The notes beneath the pieces were generated by a model that made no database searches, was not told the DNA's origin, and was given only the letters and a program-made list of their open reading frames with translations. DNA of 64,000 nucleotides from Porpolomopsis calyptriformis. Lineage: Eukaryota > Basidiomycota > Agaricomycetes > Agaricales > Hygrophoraceae. Below, piece by piece: positions 48,860 to 60,203 of this stretch (the first letter of the stretch is position 1; each line of letters starts with the position of its first letter). The stretch spans positions 496,001 through 560,000 of the forward strand of contig OX621170.1 in assembly GCA_951640195.1 (NCBI GenBank), read 5' to 3'. The position numbers and the translations under genes were made by a program.

Positions 48860-50402
48860 TCAGGCATACTTTTCACGCAACAACTCCTTCTCCTTCTTCC
48901 TCCTCCGTTTCTCCTCTTCGTGACGTTTCTCGGCAGCCAGAGCAGCCTCTTCTTCCGCCCTCGCAATACGGGAACTACAGATGTTCTGGCCTCAGCATCC
49001 AGCGCCAAAGAAAGACAAGAAAAAGGATAAAAGAAAAGGCGGATGACCAACCTCCTCAGTTCTTCCCTCTCTAGGATCCTCGCATCCGCTTCCATATCGT
49101 CGTCATCGCTCGCCACATCCCGCTCCACGTAGCTCGATCGATTCTTGCCAAACATTTTCCAAATTTCTTCGCCAATATCATTCGCGGATGATGTCCGCCT
49201 CTTGGCTGGAGGGGACGGCGACTCAGAAATGCTCGGCGTGCGAGGACGCTTTTTGGCTGAGGAGCGACCGTTGGGAACGCCGGCTGTGGATGCCTTAGGC
49301 TTGATGGCTGACATCGCTGACATCGCAGCAGTGGTGGCGCGACTTGGCTTGGAGAGTGTGGAAGAAGCCTTGGTGCCAGTAGGATGTGGGTGGGGCTTGG
49401 TTCCGGGTTGTGGAACTTTAGAAGATGCTCGTGAGGTGGAGTTAAATGCGACTGTATCGGTTTCTATAATACTGAATGAGAACATGGGAAAGGTAGAACA
49501 TGGGTAACAAACGTACTCGAAGACGCACCCTGCGGCACGGGAGTTCCAGCATCCGGGGTCGATGAAGGGGTAGAGCGTTGGGGTCTCGGCTTGACCGGTT
49601 CCTTTTTTTTACCCCTTCCGAACCAGTCGCTGAATTCTCGAGCCTCATCTCCGTTGAGAACCTTGACGTCTCGTGCCTTGGCTCGATCCTGCAGAATCTC
49701 GTCGATGGTCCGCGTGTCACGCTTCACGACGTTCAGCTTCGTCAGGGTAATGGGGAGGGCAGCGATCCGCGCCTTGACAGATTGAGGGGCCGAGTCCGAA
49801 TTGACTACCCCAGGTGTGGTGATGATATTGAAAGCGGCTCCCTCTAGTTTGCCTGCCTTGGCCTGGTTATTATTATTGTGGTGCTTGGTGCGTTTAGGCT
49901 GGCGAAAAGTTTGGTTCAACTCGGCTTGCTTTTTGAGGTCCCGTTTCTCTTGCCTCGTGAGACCAGTACCGGAAGATCCACCCGCGGTATCCTCATCATC
50001 AGATGGAGGCCGTCGTTTGCGTACGGTCTCTCGGGACTGAGCCTGTGAATTTGAGGAAGGCCATTTGGGAGAGGCATCGCGAGAAGCGGCGGCGGCTCTG
50101 GCTTTCTTTGGTCCATATCGTAGTGCGTCGCGCTGCTCCTTCTCTCGACGTTGTCTTGTCAACTCTCTAGCCTGCTCCTCCTCCTGCTGGCGCAGCTTGC
50201 GCTCCTGCTCTTTTTTCTGGTCCTCGAAATATTTGAGGCGCATCTTGTGATCCAGTTCTCGTTGCTTGCGTTCCTGCTCCTCCTGTTGTTTTCGCCTCGC
50301 CTCCTCCTTGCGTTCGCGCTGCGCAAGGGCGAGTTGTACTGCGTTTTGGGATTCCTTGGTTTGAGAAGCGCTTAGCTTCATGAGATCAGCAAATGCGGAC
50401 AT
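48860..50402 (-). CDS. SPT2: SPT2-domain chromatin protein
   Basis: The start at 50402 is MSAFADLMKLSASQTK. A long Arg/Lys/Glu/Gln-rich coiled coil follows (ERKEEARRKQQEEQERKQ) and then a disordered Pro/Ser region. After an intron near 49460-49530, the SPT2 signature appears at the C-terminus: EEIWKMFGKNRSSYVERDVAS, DDDDMEADARILEREEL, then a last exon rich in RIARAEEEAALAAEKRHEEE ending ELLREKYA. SPT2 is a histone H3-H4 chaperone that acts in transcribed chromatin. The overall plan, basic coiled coil plus conserved acidic/helical end, fits the family. Confidence 0.88.
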
Positions 50403-50572
50403 GATGGAAGGTGGTATCGAATGGAGTAGACAGTAAAGATTGTAGAAGATGAGAGAACAGAACAAAGACAAGTGCCAGCAACTTGTGATTCAAACAAAGC
50501 GAGTGCCACCAAAAGGGGCGGTGAAACGCCACACCTAATTTGGCTTTATTTGTGGCATACATTCACTCTATC

Positions 50573-52326
50573 TCTGGTAGTGTCCATGCCACGATGAGTG
50601 AGACTAAAACGGTCGCTATCAACACCCGGTAAACAAGTAGCCCACCAACGTCCTTTTCTATCGATTTAGAGAACAGGGAAGTGGCTGCGGCCGGCCCAAT
50701 AGAGCGCATGATACACCCTATCGTCTGAGCAAGACCGTTCGTAGCACCAAGAGATGACCGATTGGGCGAGGCTGAAACAATGTAGATAAATATGGCTGCT
50801 GAGAACGAAAGACGATTAGGAGACTAGGCGCTGACAGCAAAGAACTGGAAACTTACGGTATGCAAAACTTGACAGGATCGAAATGCCCATTTGGACCATC
50901 ACCATCACCCATACGGTTGTGCCGACACCTTGAGACCTTGCGATATAATTCAGGATCGGGAAGCAAGCAAAGACGGGAACCCCAGAAGCGACTCCCGCTC
51001 TGAAGACGGCCTTCGTGCCAAACCAGCCATGGATTTTTGGGAAGAAAAGAGCCACAATGATACCATGCAGACCTGCATGTATAGATAGGATGGTTCCTAT
51101 TTGAGAAGGAGAGAGCCCGAGACCACCAAATTCGATTGGTGTAGATAAGAAGAGAGGATTGATCGCACGGAATGCGATCTCAATAAGAGAGAAACAGCCA
51201 TAATTCAGGGCTGCGAGAAGAACACGACTGGTGAGAAGGGCTCTGAGGGGGGAGCCTTGCTCCACTTCCACTTCCACAGAAGGTTCTTGGGATTCAGTTC
51301 GACAGACTTTCCTATAAGAAAGACAAGAAAGTGAAATGGTTGGTGATCCAGACTAATGAATGGTTAGTTGATTTCGTGTCGTGGGTTCAAGTAACATGCC
51401 TCGTTGAGGCACACAAGTGTGACGATCCAAGCTACTGCGGCAAATATGGCGACAACAGCGCAGGGTAAGAAGTACGGAAAGTTCTTCATAAATTCGGAGT
51501 TTCCGAAGAGATTAGGGAATCGATCGGCAGGCTTAGGGAAGAAACCACCAATCATCGGGCTAGAGTGCCCAATGAAATTGGTTTCATGCCAGCCAAGAGT
51601 AAAAACCTACGCAAGAGTAGCGCCGAGAGCCCATGTAAATGCCAGGTACCCATATGCTTGCGCGATATTGGTAGAGTTCGCAATATCTGCGATCATTCCT
51701 TTGATAACACATACATTCCCATCCAGAGCACCACCCAGAAACCGACTGTTGGGAAGTTGTCAGAGAAGATAAAACAATGAGTGGTAAGCATGCCTGATCA
51801 ACAGGCTTGTCAAAGTCTTTGACAGACCGAAGCAGAGCAAGGAGAAGGAACAACCTGCTAAGCCTATAAGCAGGACTGGCTTGCGGCCGATCCGATCAGA
51901 CAACCACGACCAGTATAGGATCGTCATCGCCTTTCGGTGATGTCAACCTCTGTTGAATAAAAATATTGGTAGGAAACAAACTTGTGCGAGATAAAACAAC
52001 GATGGCTAAACCAATCGTCTAAACGAACCCTAAGCAATGCGAAGTAAAATACTCACCAGCAATCCAACATAGTAACCAACACGAGCTTCATCTCCGTGAG
52101 TGACCCCGATATCTCTTATGAGCTTACGAAGGGACGTCCGATTATCAAGTTGACAAAGTCTACAGCTAAGGAGACTTACTTGAGGCGCGAAAGGATTGAT
52201 AACCAAGGCAGCCAGTGGTTCTGCGAGATGAAGAAACAAGGCGATTGACAACTGGAACCACGGCAAAGGGGTCCGCCTCTGACAAGACAGCAAAGGTGTC
52301 TCCTCGCTGGTGTGAATAAGCGACAT
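50573..52326 (-). CDS. MFS transporter (DHA1-like drug:H+ antiporter type)
   Basis: Multi-exon. It starts MSLIHTSEETPLLSCQRRTPLPWFQLSIALFLHLAEPLAAL and continues INPFAPQ, LIRDIGVTHGDEARVGYYVGLL, then MTILYWSWLSDRIGRKPVLLIGLAG (the MFS A-motif DRIGRKP), SRFLGGALDGNVCVIKGMIADI, PMIGGFFPKPADRFPNLFG and six further hydrophobic segments, ending TLPEIE. This is the order of the basidiomycete MFS family related to yeast YCR023C and plant ZIF1 transporters. Substrates are not predictable. One intron (51793-51746) has a GC donor. The exon between GYYVGLL and MTILYW (normally QSIFF-like) is divergent, so splicing there is uncertain. Confidence 0.82.
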
Positions 52327-52893
52327 TGGACGCTGAATGGTCAGTGTCCGTCCCTACACCAGCTCATAGCAATTGAAGCACAAGCTTGTGTCTTACCTAA
52401 TCTTGCCACTTTACCTTTCGGATTTGGAGTAAAGCAACAGTCTTCCTCAAATAACTATGGACCCGAGAGATTGCAAGGAGAAACCGGCTGCTTTTGCACA
52501 AGGTATCGTTGCAATGATAACCATGATCTCCTACATTCTAACAGAAACTGATTTTCAACAAAACAATCTCTTCCCAACATGAATATCCACAGGGTGCAAT
52601 TTGAACTCGGTCAATTAATAAGGCTTCTAACACCAACACGCCGGTATTAGAGAATTGTCCCCCAGGTGAAATTTTTCATCTCAATATGGAGTGTAGAATT
52701 TCACCCTAAAAATGACATTCATGTTACATTGCTATCTAGACCTGGGATTACCGTCCACAGAAGCCACATGACCCAGCCATGGACGACTTAAAAGTACGCT
52801 TAGACCGGATTTATTGGTCCAAGCCTTCAAGCCCTGTCTCGGGACCATCACTACCCATTCACCATAGAGGTTTTGCCCGCTCACCCTCAAAAA
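52327..52893. other. Intergenic region
   Basis: Divergent spacer between the MFS gene (-) and an unknown gene (+). No conserved reading frame. Confidence 0.5.
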
Positions 52894-53687
52894 ATGAATA
52901 GAGATTCGCAGAACGGCTTAAGGATCATCCGAAGTGGAAACGATAGAATCCTGGTTCGCGATCTCTCAAAACCTCGCCCCATCATGTCCAAGCGGCAACA
53001 TCCGCCTAAGCAAGGTTGGTTGGAAAGTCAGGGCTTTTTGTGGCCTGGCAAGTCTTCTGGTTCTCAGGTGACTTTCTGTCCTTCCTCAACCTCTACCAAC
53101 CACCAACTGTATTTTCAGAGGTTTGCGAACCCCATGCTCTCGATTTCTGCACCTCTCGGTTTAGGCGATCCCTTCCCGTCAGCCCCCATAAGAAGCACAG
53201 CTTACCATCCTCCCAGTCCGGGGCCTAGCCCAGTCCCTCGATCTGCAAACCCATGGGGATTATTCACCCGGTAACAGTATACTTTACGTGATGAATCTCT
53301 GGTCGCTAAATTTCTTGCCATTTTCTCAGGAGGAAGTCTGAAAGCCCACAGGTGGACAGGACATCTCCTCGCCGCCCAGCACCAGACAGAAAACCTCGTT
53401 CGGTGCTTAAAAAGCGTGGACATTCTCCCAAGGACGGTATCTCCCCAACCTCTGCTCCACCCAGTCCAACTGTACAGAACATCGCAGAGTCGACTCACCC
53501 CATGTATTTCATCATGAACCCCGACTGGGATGAGTGCGAAGGCGACGCGGACGCTCTTTTTCAACCACTTCCTGTTTTCGGGAAGATCGATTCTCGGGAG
53601 CAGGACGAACAGGCCAGATCAAACTCAAAGGGTCGAAGATTCTTCCATAACCGTCACGACTCGAGTTCAACCGAATCTTCTTTTTGA
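52894..53687 (+). CDS. Unknown Pro/Ser-rich protein
   Basis: Exons 52894-53270 and 53330-53687 are in phase and give 244 residues. A further 51-nt GT-AG segment (53068-53118) may be an intron that leaves the frame unchanged, giving 227. Visible features are a basic Pro-rich central part (RTSPRRPAPDRKPRSVLKKRG), SPTSAPPSPTVQN, and a conserved-looking HPMYFIMNPDWDECEGDADAL block near the C-terminus. No domain is recognised. It precedes the FunK1-like pair but shares no sequence with it. Confidence 0.55.
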
Positions 53688-53989
53688 GATTGACCCTCTT
53701 CACTGGGTCGCTAATATAAAGAGGACGTCCGGCAGCGAATGTTTGTTGGGATTCCTGTGTCGAATATGGCACAGAGTTAGATGGGTATTTCGTTCTTTCC
53801 TCTCGCTCCACTATGATTATGATGATTGCGACATTCGCCCGTCCGTGTCAGTATGCACATTATGATGTACCAGCGATATACCCTTCGGTTCTACACGAAT
53901 CGAACTATACAGAACACCCTTAACCTGATTTGGGCTCGCTCGCCACCAGGCAAATGTCATGTCGCACACGAGGTAGCAAGCTTGTCAAG

Positions 53990-54951
53990 ATGAAACCTGT
54001 GTGTGGTGTGCGTGTAAAGCATTATCCTCGTTCCAGGCAACAGATACCTCGCCGAATTGTCATTGCTCCCGCCGCTCGACCATTGTACCAGTACAACTCG
54101 GCAGAAGAGTTCTTTTCCGGGCTGGATGCAGTACTAGCTGGTGAGCTTAACCTGTGCACGGATCCACATAGAACCACCTGATCCTACCCGCACAGCCCAC
54201 AAATGGTTGACGGAAGAGAATATTCGACTACTCCATGATATTCGTCCAGAGAACGTGCTTCTTTCCAACGACCAAGGTGGTTTCTTGGTCGATCTTGATT
54301 TGACTCCGGGAGAACAGACACTGCCTGCTTCCACTCCCACTCGAATACCTCATTGGGACCATCCAAAAGACCCCCTCGCTCCCGCGGATTCCCTCGCACA
54401 TTATCAACCAGAGTCTCGATCAACCTCTAGGATGGGGAGTAGCCGCTGCGCGATAGTACGGATTTCTCAACTGTCTCTACAGCCGTGGCCGGTAACAGAG
54501 AGATCAGCAGATATCCCCACACTTTACGGCCTCGGCGTTGCTGAGCTTGAACCAGTCCGTTCCTCGCCAAATTCACCACGACCTTGAATCCCTTTTTCGA
54601 GTCGCGATCTACGCCATGCTACGGCATGCAGTCGATAGAGGAGGGTCGGAGGTTTGTCCAAGCAACTGCGACGGCCCCCTGCATGTCTACCCGTGCCAAC
54701 TGAGAGAACTACTTGGGACACGGTTTGAAAGTCGCCCTAAACGAAGTCCCTACACAGGAGAGTTTGGTCAAGATCTCCTAATTCAAAGAGATTTTCTAAA
54801 TCCAGAAACCCCCGATGTGGGTAGGATTATTTCGTGGTTGTATGGCGAAGGATACGAGCCGATTACTCGCGCCAACTTAGAGGGAGGCGTTGCCCAGGCC
54901 CGGGTGCGCGTAAACTCGAAGGTTGATGAGGATACTGGCACTCAGATGTGA
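53990..54951 (+). CDS. FunK1-like degenerate kinase, copy 1
   Basis: Exons 53990-54140, 54172-54455 and 54508-54951 are in phase and give 292 residues. Blocks resemble the C-lobe of fungal-type protein kinase FunK1: TEENIRLLHDIRPENVLLS (the catalytic loop, with His-Arg-Asp reduced to His-Asp), GGFLVDLDLT (DFG equivalent), SPHFTASALL and QIHHDLESLFRVAIYAMLRH. The N-lobe (glycine loop, catalytic lysine) is absent. The first intron would be only 31 nt, so either this short intron is real or a frameshift lies there. It forms a tandem pair with 55075-56101. It is probably a pseudokinase or decaying gene. Confidence 0.6.
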
Positions 54952-55074
54952 GTGGAAGGAGTACAGGAAACCGAGCGGCACACATATGTATATAGGAGCT
55001 ACTCCTAGACAGAACCGCCCCTATCCCGATTTGGGTCAGTATTTCTCTTGAAGGTGGCGCTTGCTTCTGTTAAG

Positions 55075-56101
55075 ATGCAACCTGTGTCTGACCTATGCGT
55101 GGAACATCATCATCCCTCCAGTCAAGCTATCCCTCGTCGAGTCATCATCGCCCCTATTGGCCGGCCATTATGGCAATACAACTCAAATGAGGAGTTTCTA
55201 CTTGGGCTGGATGCAATAGTGGCCGGTAAGCCTAACCTGCAGCTAGACACACCACCTTATCCTTCATGCACAGCCCACAAATGTTTAACGGATGAAAATC
55301 TTCAATTACCCCAAGATCTTCGTCCAGGAAACACGTTTCTTTCTGACCAGAAATGCAACGGTGAAACTGGCTATTTGGTTGATCTTGATTTAGCTGCGGT
55401 TTCTACGCCAATAGAAGACACGGCGTCGGCTCCAGCTCCCACCCAAATTGCAGAACACGAAACGAATATATCAACCACTTCCTTGGACGTTGATCTAAAC
55501 GCCATCCAACTCCCCGTGGATTCGTCCACCCATACTCATCCATCGCCCAAAGACTCTCCGTTAGCACCCAACGCAAGAACTGTCCACTACACGAGGGTAC
55601 GGATTTTTCAACTTTCTACCGGGAGCATGGCCACTTTGGCCACTAATGGAGAATGCGCAGGTATCTCCGCATTTCACAGCCGTCGAGCTTCTCCGGACGC
55701 TACGGGTCAAGCGCCCTACTCCAGGTCAACTCCACCACGATCTTGAATCCTTTGTGTGGGTGGTCATCTACGCAGCATTGCGGCACGATGACGAATCCTC
55801 CCCGAAAAGACCCTCACACGGCCCGTGGTTTTTGCGGAGGGAAACGGAATTTATCAAATGGTTTGAACGCCACCCTGAAGTGACCATTTACCAAAAGGAC
55901 AATCTCCGCAGTGGGATGAAACATACTATTGATCTCCAAAACCAAATAGCCAAGCTCCTGTTGGCCAAGTTTGAAAGTTCTTGGTCCAAAGAACCCGGTG
56001 GATACCCCTTACTCACACAGAGTTACAGGAAACCATTACAGAGGCTCGGAAGCTTTTGGGGGCTGATAATAGTGACGCTGAAGAGAAGTCCTGAATGGTG
56101 A
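55075..56101 (+). CDS. FunK1-like degenerate kinase, copy 2
   Basis: Exons 55075-55596 and 55652-56101 are in phase and give 323 residues. It is parallel to copy 1: IPRRVIIAPIGRPLWQYNS, a changed catalytic loop (LPQDLRPGNTFLS, His-Arg replaced by Pro-Gln), GYLVDLDLA, a longer insert of about 40 residues (ETNISTTSLDVDLNA), VSPHFTAVELL, and QLHHDLESFVWVVIYAALRH, typical of the FunK1 C-lobe. It also lacks an N-lobe. Copies 1 and 2 share organisation and leader sequence (cccgatttggg), so they arose by tandem duplication and then diverged. Confidence 0.6.
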
Positions 56102-56370
56102 ATGCAGGAACACATAAAACGATCTGAATAGCTGTAGACCAATCGAGCTCAATTAAGTGGAGTATTCGGTACTCAAATAACCCAACTCAAGGCTCTACCT
56201 GATGCATTATAATGAGAGTAGATATTGAATGTCATCAGGTAAACGAAGAGTGCGTGTGTCACCGACTACGAGTTACCAAACTACTGATCGAAGCCCATGA
56301 ACGATCGAGGGTAATGGGGTGACTAGATGTTCTATCATCCAGGAGCTAACTGACTGTCAAAAAAATTCCA

Positions 56371-59245
56371 TTATAGATCGATTCCTGGCTCACCACTTGC
56401 GAGAGACTCTTCGTCTGGGGCATTGTGCTCGCTAGCTTCGCCTTGTAACTGATAGAGATAAGCAAGATTATTGGTGACCGTCTGCGTGCGTGGGTGACTA
56501 GTCCCAAGACACTTCTCCATACCAGATAAGGCCGCTTTGTATAATGCAGCCGCTTCATCGTACCGTCCTTGCAAAAAATACACAGATGCAAGACAGCTCA
56601 TCGAGGTGAGCGTGTCTGGGTGACTGGCCCCTATAACCTTCTCCTGGCTTGCCAACACCTGGTTATAAAGCACCTCTGCCTCATCGTACCGTCCTTGGTA
56701 ATAATACACAGATGCAAGACGGCTCATCGAGGTGAGCGTATGTGGGTGGTTGGCCCCTATAATTTTCTCCTGGCTTGCCAACACCTGCTTATGAAGTATC
56801 TCTGCCTCATCGTACCGTCCTTGCGAGTCATACAGTGATGCAAGATTGTGCATCGAAGTGAGCGTGGATGGGTGACTGGCCCCTATGACCTTCTCCCGGC
56901 TTGGTAACACCTGCTTATAAAGCACTTCTGCCTCATCGTACCGTCCTTGCGAGTCATACAGTGATGCAAGATTGTGCATCGAAGTGAGCGTGGATGGGTG
57001 ACTGGCCCCTATAACGTTCTCCCGGCTTGCCAACACCTGTTTATAAAGCACTTCTGCCTCGTCGTACCGTCCTTGCGAGTTATAGACTGATGCAAGATTT
57101 TCCATCGAGGTAAGCGTGGTTGGGTGATCCACCCCTAGAAGCGACTTCATCCCGGCCAACACTTGCTTATGAAGTGTCTCTGCCTCATCGTATCGTCCCT
57201 GAGACCCGTATATCAATGCAAGACTGTGCATCGAGTCAAGCGCATATAAATGATCGGCTCCTAGATCCTTCTTCCTCTCTTCGAGCACTTGATTGCACAG
57301 CTCCTCGGCCTCATCGTATCGTCCACGGCACCATAGATACAGTGTCATAGTTGCCTTGGCCTTGGCCAGCTCATTGTTCATGCCATACGCGTCATCCCAT
57401 GCTTCACTCAAAGATCGAATGTGTGGCATGAACTTCTCATATTCAGACCATGACTGGGGTAATTCGTGGCCTTCGATATCCTGGAGCGCACCACAGGCAA
57501 GCGAAACAGATAATTGGAGCCACTCTTGGTAACTTTCTTCTGTTCTCGCCGACTCCTGCATCATGAATTGGATCAGATCATGCATCCACAATGAGGAGTC
57601 TCCGATAGTCGGTAGATGTTCAATGAGAGACAGGCTGTTGAGTTTTCGTATGGCTTGATGAAATTCGATCGGTGACAGGATAAGAGAAATAAGTGAGTGG
57701 GTTTCCGAAGATATTCGAGGTGTCGGTGTGATGTTGTCTGCCTGGGTTCCCACACCCTGGCCCTTGGGTCGACGACGCTGGCTCCATTCCTTCAGCTTTT
57801 GTAATGGGGTACGTTTGGGCAATGAGAGTGATGATGGCGAAAAGGACATTGAGGCATGAGACGATTCCGAGAGTGTAGTATTAAGTGATGACGGGTTGGA
57901 AAGTGGCCCTTGGTTCACCTGTCGGCGCGACAGCTGTCGGGCCCCTTGAACAATCATCTCCACAGGTATACTTTCCGGGTCAAGGAATGAAAGAACTTTC
58001 AGGAGATTGCTGATATCCCGAGATTCCTTATTCAATTGGTTGAATTGATTGGCAAACGTAGCCGCAACAGATCGCTCCTCGTAGGAATTTAAGTCGTTCT
58101 CCCATTGAATTACCTGTCAGCATATGTGAACACTTGCATTCAACCGAAGAGGCAGAAAGATAAACATACTTCTAATTTATGTTTGCTGTTATACAACTTG
58201 AGCATATCGCCAAAAGAGGTCCCCGTTTCTTTCATGAATGACGCTGCGTAAACGACGGCAAGAGGCAAACGACCGACGCATTTCACTAATTCTTCCGCTT
58301 CCTTTATTAAAGATGGCGTTTCTGCATCTGAAATAATACCTGCATCGTTGACAAGAAGGTTCGTCGCCTCTTTCACGTCCAGCGTCTGAAGTTTGAGTAT
58401 AGGATATCGTACTCCCGCTGAATTCACTAACACCTCGGCAATTCCCGCCGTTCGTGTCGTGAACAGAATGTTCCCTTTGGTATTTCTGCGGGGTAGATGC
58501 GAGCGAAGAAACTCCAGAGTATCTTGGTGAACATTGTCAACGATCAGAAGCCAATTGATATCGTCGTCTCCATGCGATCCTTCTAACCAAAGCCTAGCCA
58601 GAGTTAGTTTTGCGCTTTGCTCTTGAGGGATGTGACCACGATCATCGACGAGATCGAGGATTTTTGCGAATCCTTGGATTAGCTTGTCGACATTCGTAGC
58701 TGATGACCAGAATATATGCGAATACGAGTGGTTGTCGAACGATACTCTAGCGTACCGCAGAAGCAGCTGCGTCTTCCCTACGCCTGGCATCCCATATATA
58801 GCGCAACGGCTTGGTAGATCGCCCAGGCGTTTATTCAATGCTTCCGTTAAAAACTCGAATTCTTTCTCTCTTCCTGTGAAATGTACTGAAAGACGGTCGA
58901 GAGGAGCATCGTTAATGCGTTGCGGTAATCCCGGCGGACGGTTGGTATTCTCTAGTCCTGGAAGGTATAAGCAAAGTTAGAATGGCCGTTGCCATGTTTC
59001 TATATGCAAAAGCAAATGGCAGACTAGCGATCTGCGAGAAGACACATCTTCCGTACAACATTTGCCTTGCGCAAATACAAAGAGTAGTCATTCGCCAAAT
59101 GGAATCTGTACCACATTGGAAGATCGAGTCACTGACCTGGTGAGGACGCAGAAGGGAAGTGATAGTTGGTCTGATCGTGTCCAACCAAGTTGACTGTACC
59201 CTGAATATTTACGTTAACGATGGGGGCCAACGAATTGCTTGTCAT
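56371..59245 (-). CDS. NB-ARC-TPR STAND protein (NLR)
   Basis: Exons 59245-59137, 58957-58170 and 58113-56371 are in phase and give 879 residues. The short N-terminus is MTSNSLAPIVNVNIQGTVN followed by LVGHDQTNYHF. The NB-ARC module follows: LSVHFTGREKEFEFL, P-loop AIYGMPGVGKTQLLLRYA, Walker B WLLIVDN, GNILFTTRT and GRLPLAVVYAASF. Next come a helical linker and a Ser-rich region, then seven 42-residue kinesin-light-chain type TPRs. Fungal NB-ARC-TPR proteins are STAND regulators in which the TPRs are thought to sense partners and NB-ARC oligomerises. No classical effector domain is visible, so the short G-x-DQ-x-N N-terminus may be the signalling part (inference). Confidence 0.9.
56436..57318 (-). 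repeat. 7 x 126-bp TPR array
   Basis: Seven 42-residue units with consensus YDEAExLYKQVLASxEKxIGASHPxTLTSMxxLASxYxSQGR. Units 3 and 4 differ at only three residues, showing recent homogenisation. The unit length (126 bp) is the same as in the WD40 arrays of the three NACHT NLRs, although the folds are unrelated. Confidence 0.92.
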
Positions 59246-59275
59246 AATGAGGATGATGGTAGAGTGGGAGAGATA

Positions 59276-59809
59276 GGCGCGATAAGCGCCTTTGCCAGGC
59301 GGTCGCCAGAGTCCCTTATCCAGATTTGGAAAACACTCAACCTTCACTGTGGCGCTTGTTGGTTCGTTCACTCGACATGTGAGTATTTACGAGGAGCCAT
59401 AGTGTCTAGCATCACTTACTGCAACAACAGGAGTTCTGCACAGCAGCCTCAATCAGCCCCCCCTCTTTGCGATCTAAAGGCTGGGATACCGAAGCGAGTT
59501 TGTGGTTACGCCATGCGCTACGAACACTTCGTTGCCTGGGCCGATAAACAACAACTTAGCCTCACAAAACCTCGCCTTAACAGAATGGATGACGCTTCCC
59601 GCGAAATATTTCGCAGGCTGCCTGCTAATGCACGCAGAGAGTGTCTAGTTTCATTTGGGACATGTGGTTTATCGGCGATTTGTGTCATAGTGGGCACCAA
59701 CGTATCATCCGAGGAGCTACAGAAAGCGCAAGATCCAGAATTGATCAAAGTATTCCAGGAGGTGTTAATGACAGATCAGCAACCGCAATGGTATAGGATG
59801 CGAAGATGA
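59276..59809 (+). CDS. Unknown gene divergent from the NB-ARC NLR (5' end uncertain)
   Basis: The last exon 59431-59809 reads SSAQQPQSAPPLCDLKAG, IPKRVCGYAMRYEHFVAWADK, DASREIFRRLPANARRECLVSF and ELQKAQDPELIKVFQEVL. It is joined through a 52-nt gtgagt...aacag intron to an upstream exon ending at 59378 (VARVPYPDLENTQPSLWRLLVRSLD). No start codon is visible in the upstream exon before a stop near 59262, so another exon or a truncation is likely. The composition looks genuine. No family recognised. It lies within about 30 bp of the divergent NB-ARC gene. Confidence 0.45.
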   Translation, partial: GAISAFARRSPESLIQIWKTLNLHCGACWFVHSTCEYLRGAIVSSITYCNNRSSAQQPQSAPPLCDLKAGIPKRVCGYAMRYEHFVAWADKQQLSLTKPRLNRMDDASREIFRRLPANARRECLVSFGTCGLSAICVIVGTNVSSEELQKAQDPELIKVFQEVLMTDQQPQWYRMRR

Positions 59810-60203
59810 GGGATTGTGAAGGAGCTCATTCCAAAGCCATCACACTAGATTTCACAAGGCTGATTGAATGCATTTAGGACTTGACTATCTTCTGGATTTG
59901 AGCCTTGCCGAGGGAGATTTGCTCAAGTGATGAGATGGCATTGTAAGAAGTCGATAACTCTTCATCTTCATTTGCACGCAGTTGTCAAGATCGAAGCGAA
60001 TATTATTCATATATCAAGGAGGGAGCATAAGTACATTCGATCATTGAGGTAGCCAAGAGCTGAGCGGTCTGTGAACCACCGCTACCTCGAGGTCGAAGAA
60101 AAGCATTACATTTGGACATTTTCCGTGCACAGAGAAACAAACGACAGTCATTGGTTGACAGTTACAGATTGGGTGGAGCGCAGAAGAAACCAAAACGAAA
60201 GCA
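59810..60203. other. Convergent intergenic region
   Basis: Spacer between the 3' end of the unknown + gene and the 3' end of urease. No supported gene. Confidence 0.5.
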
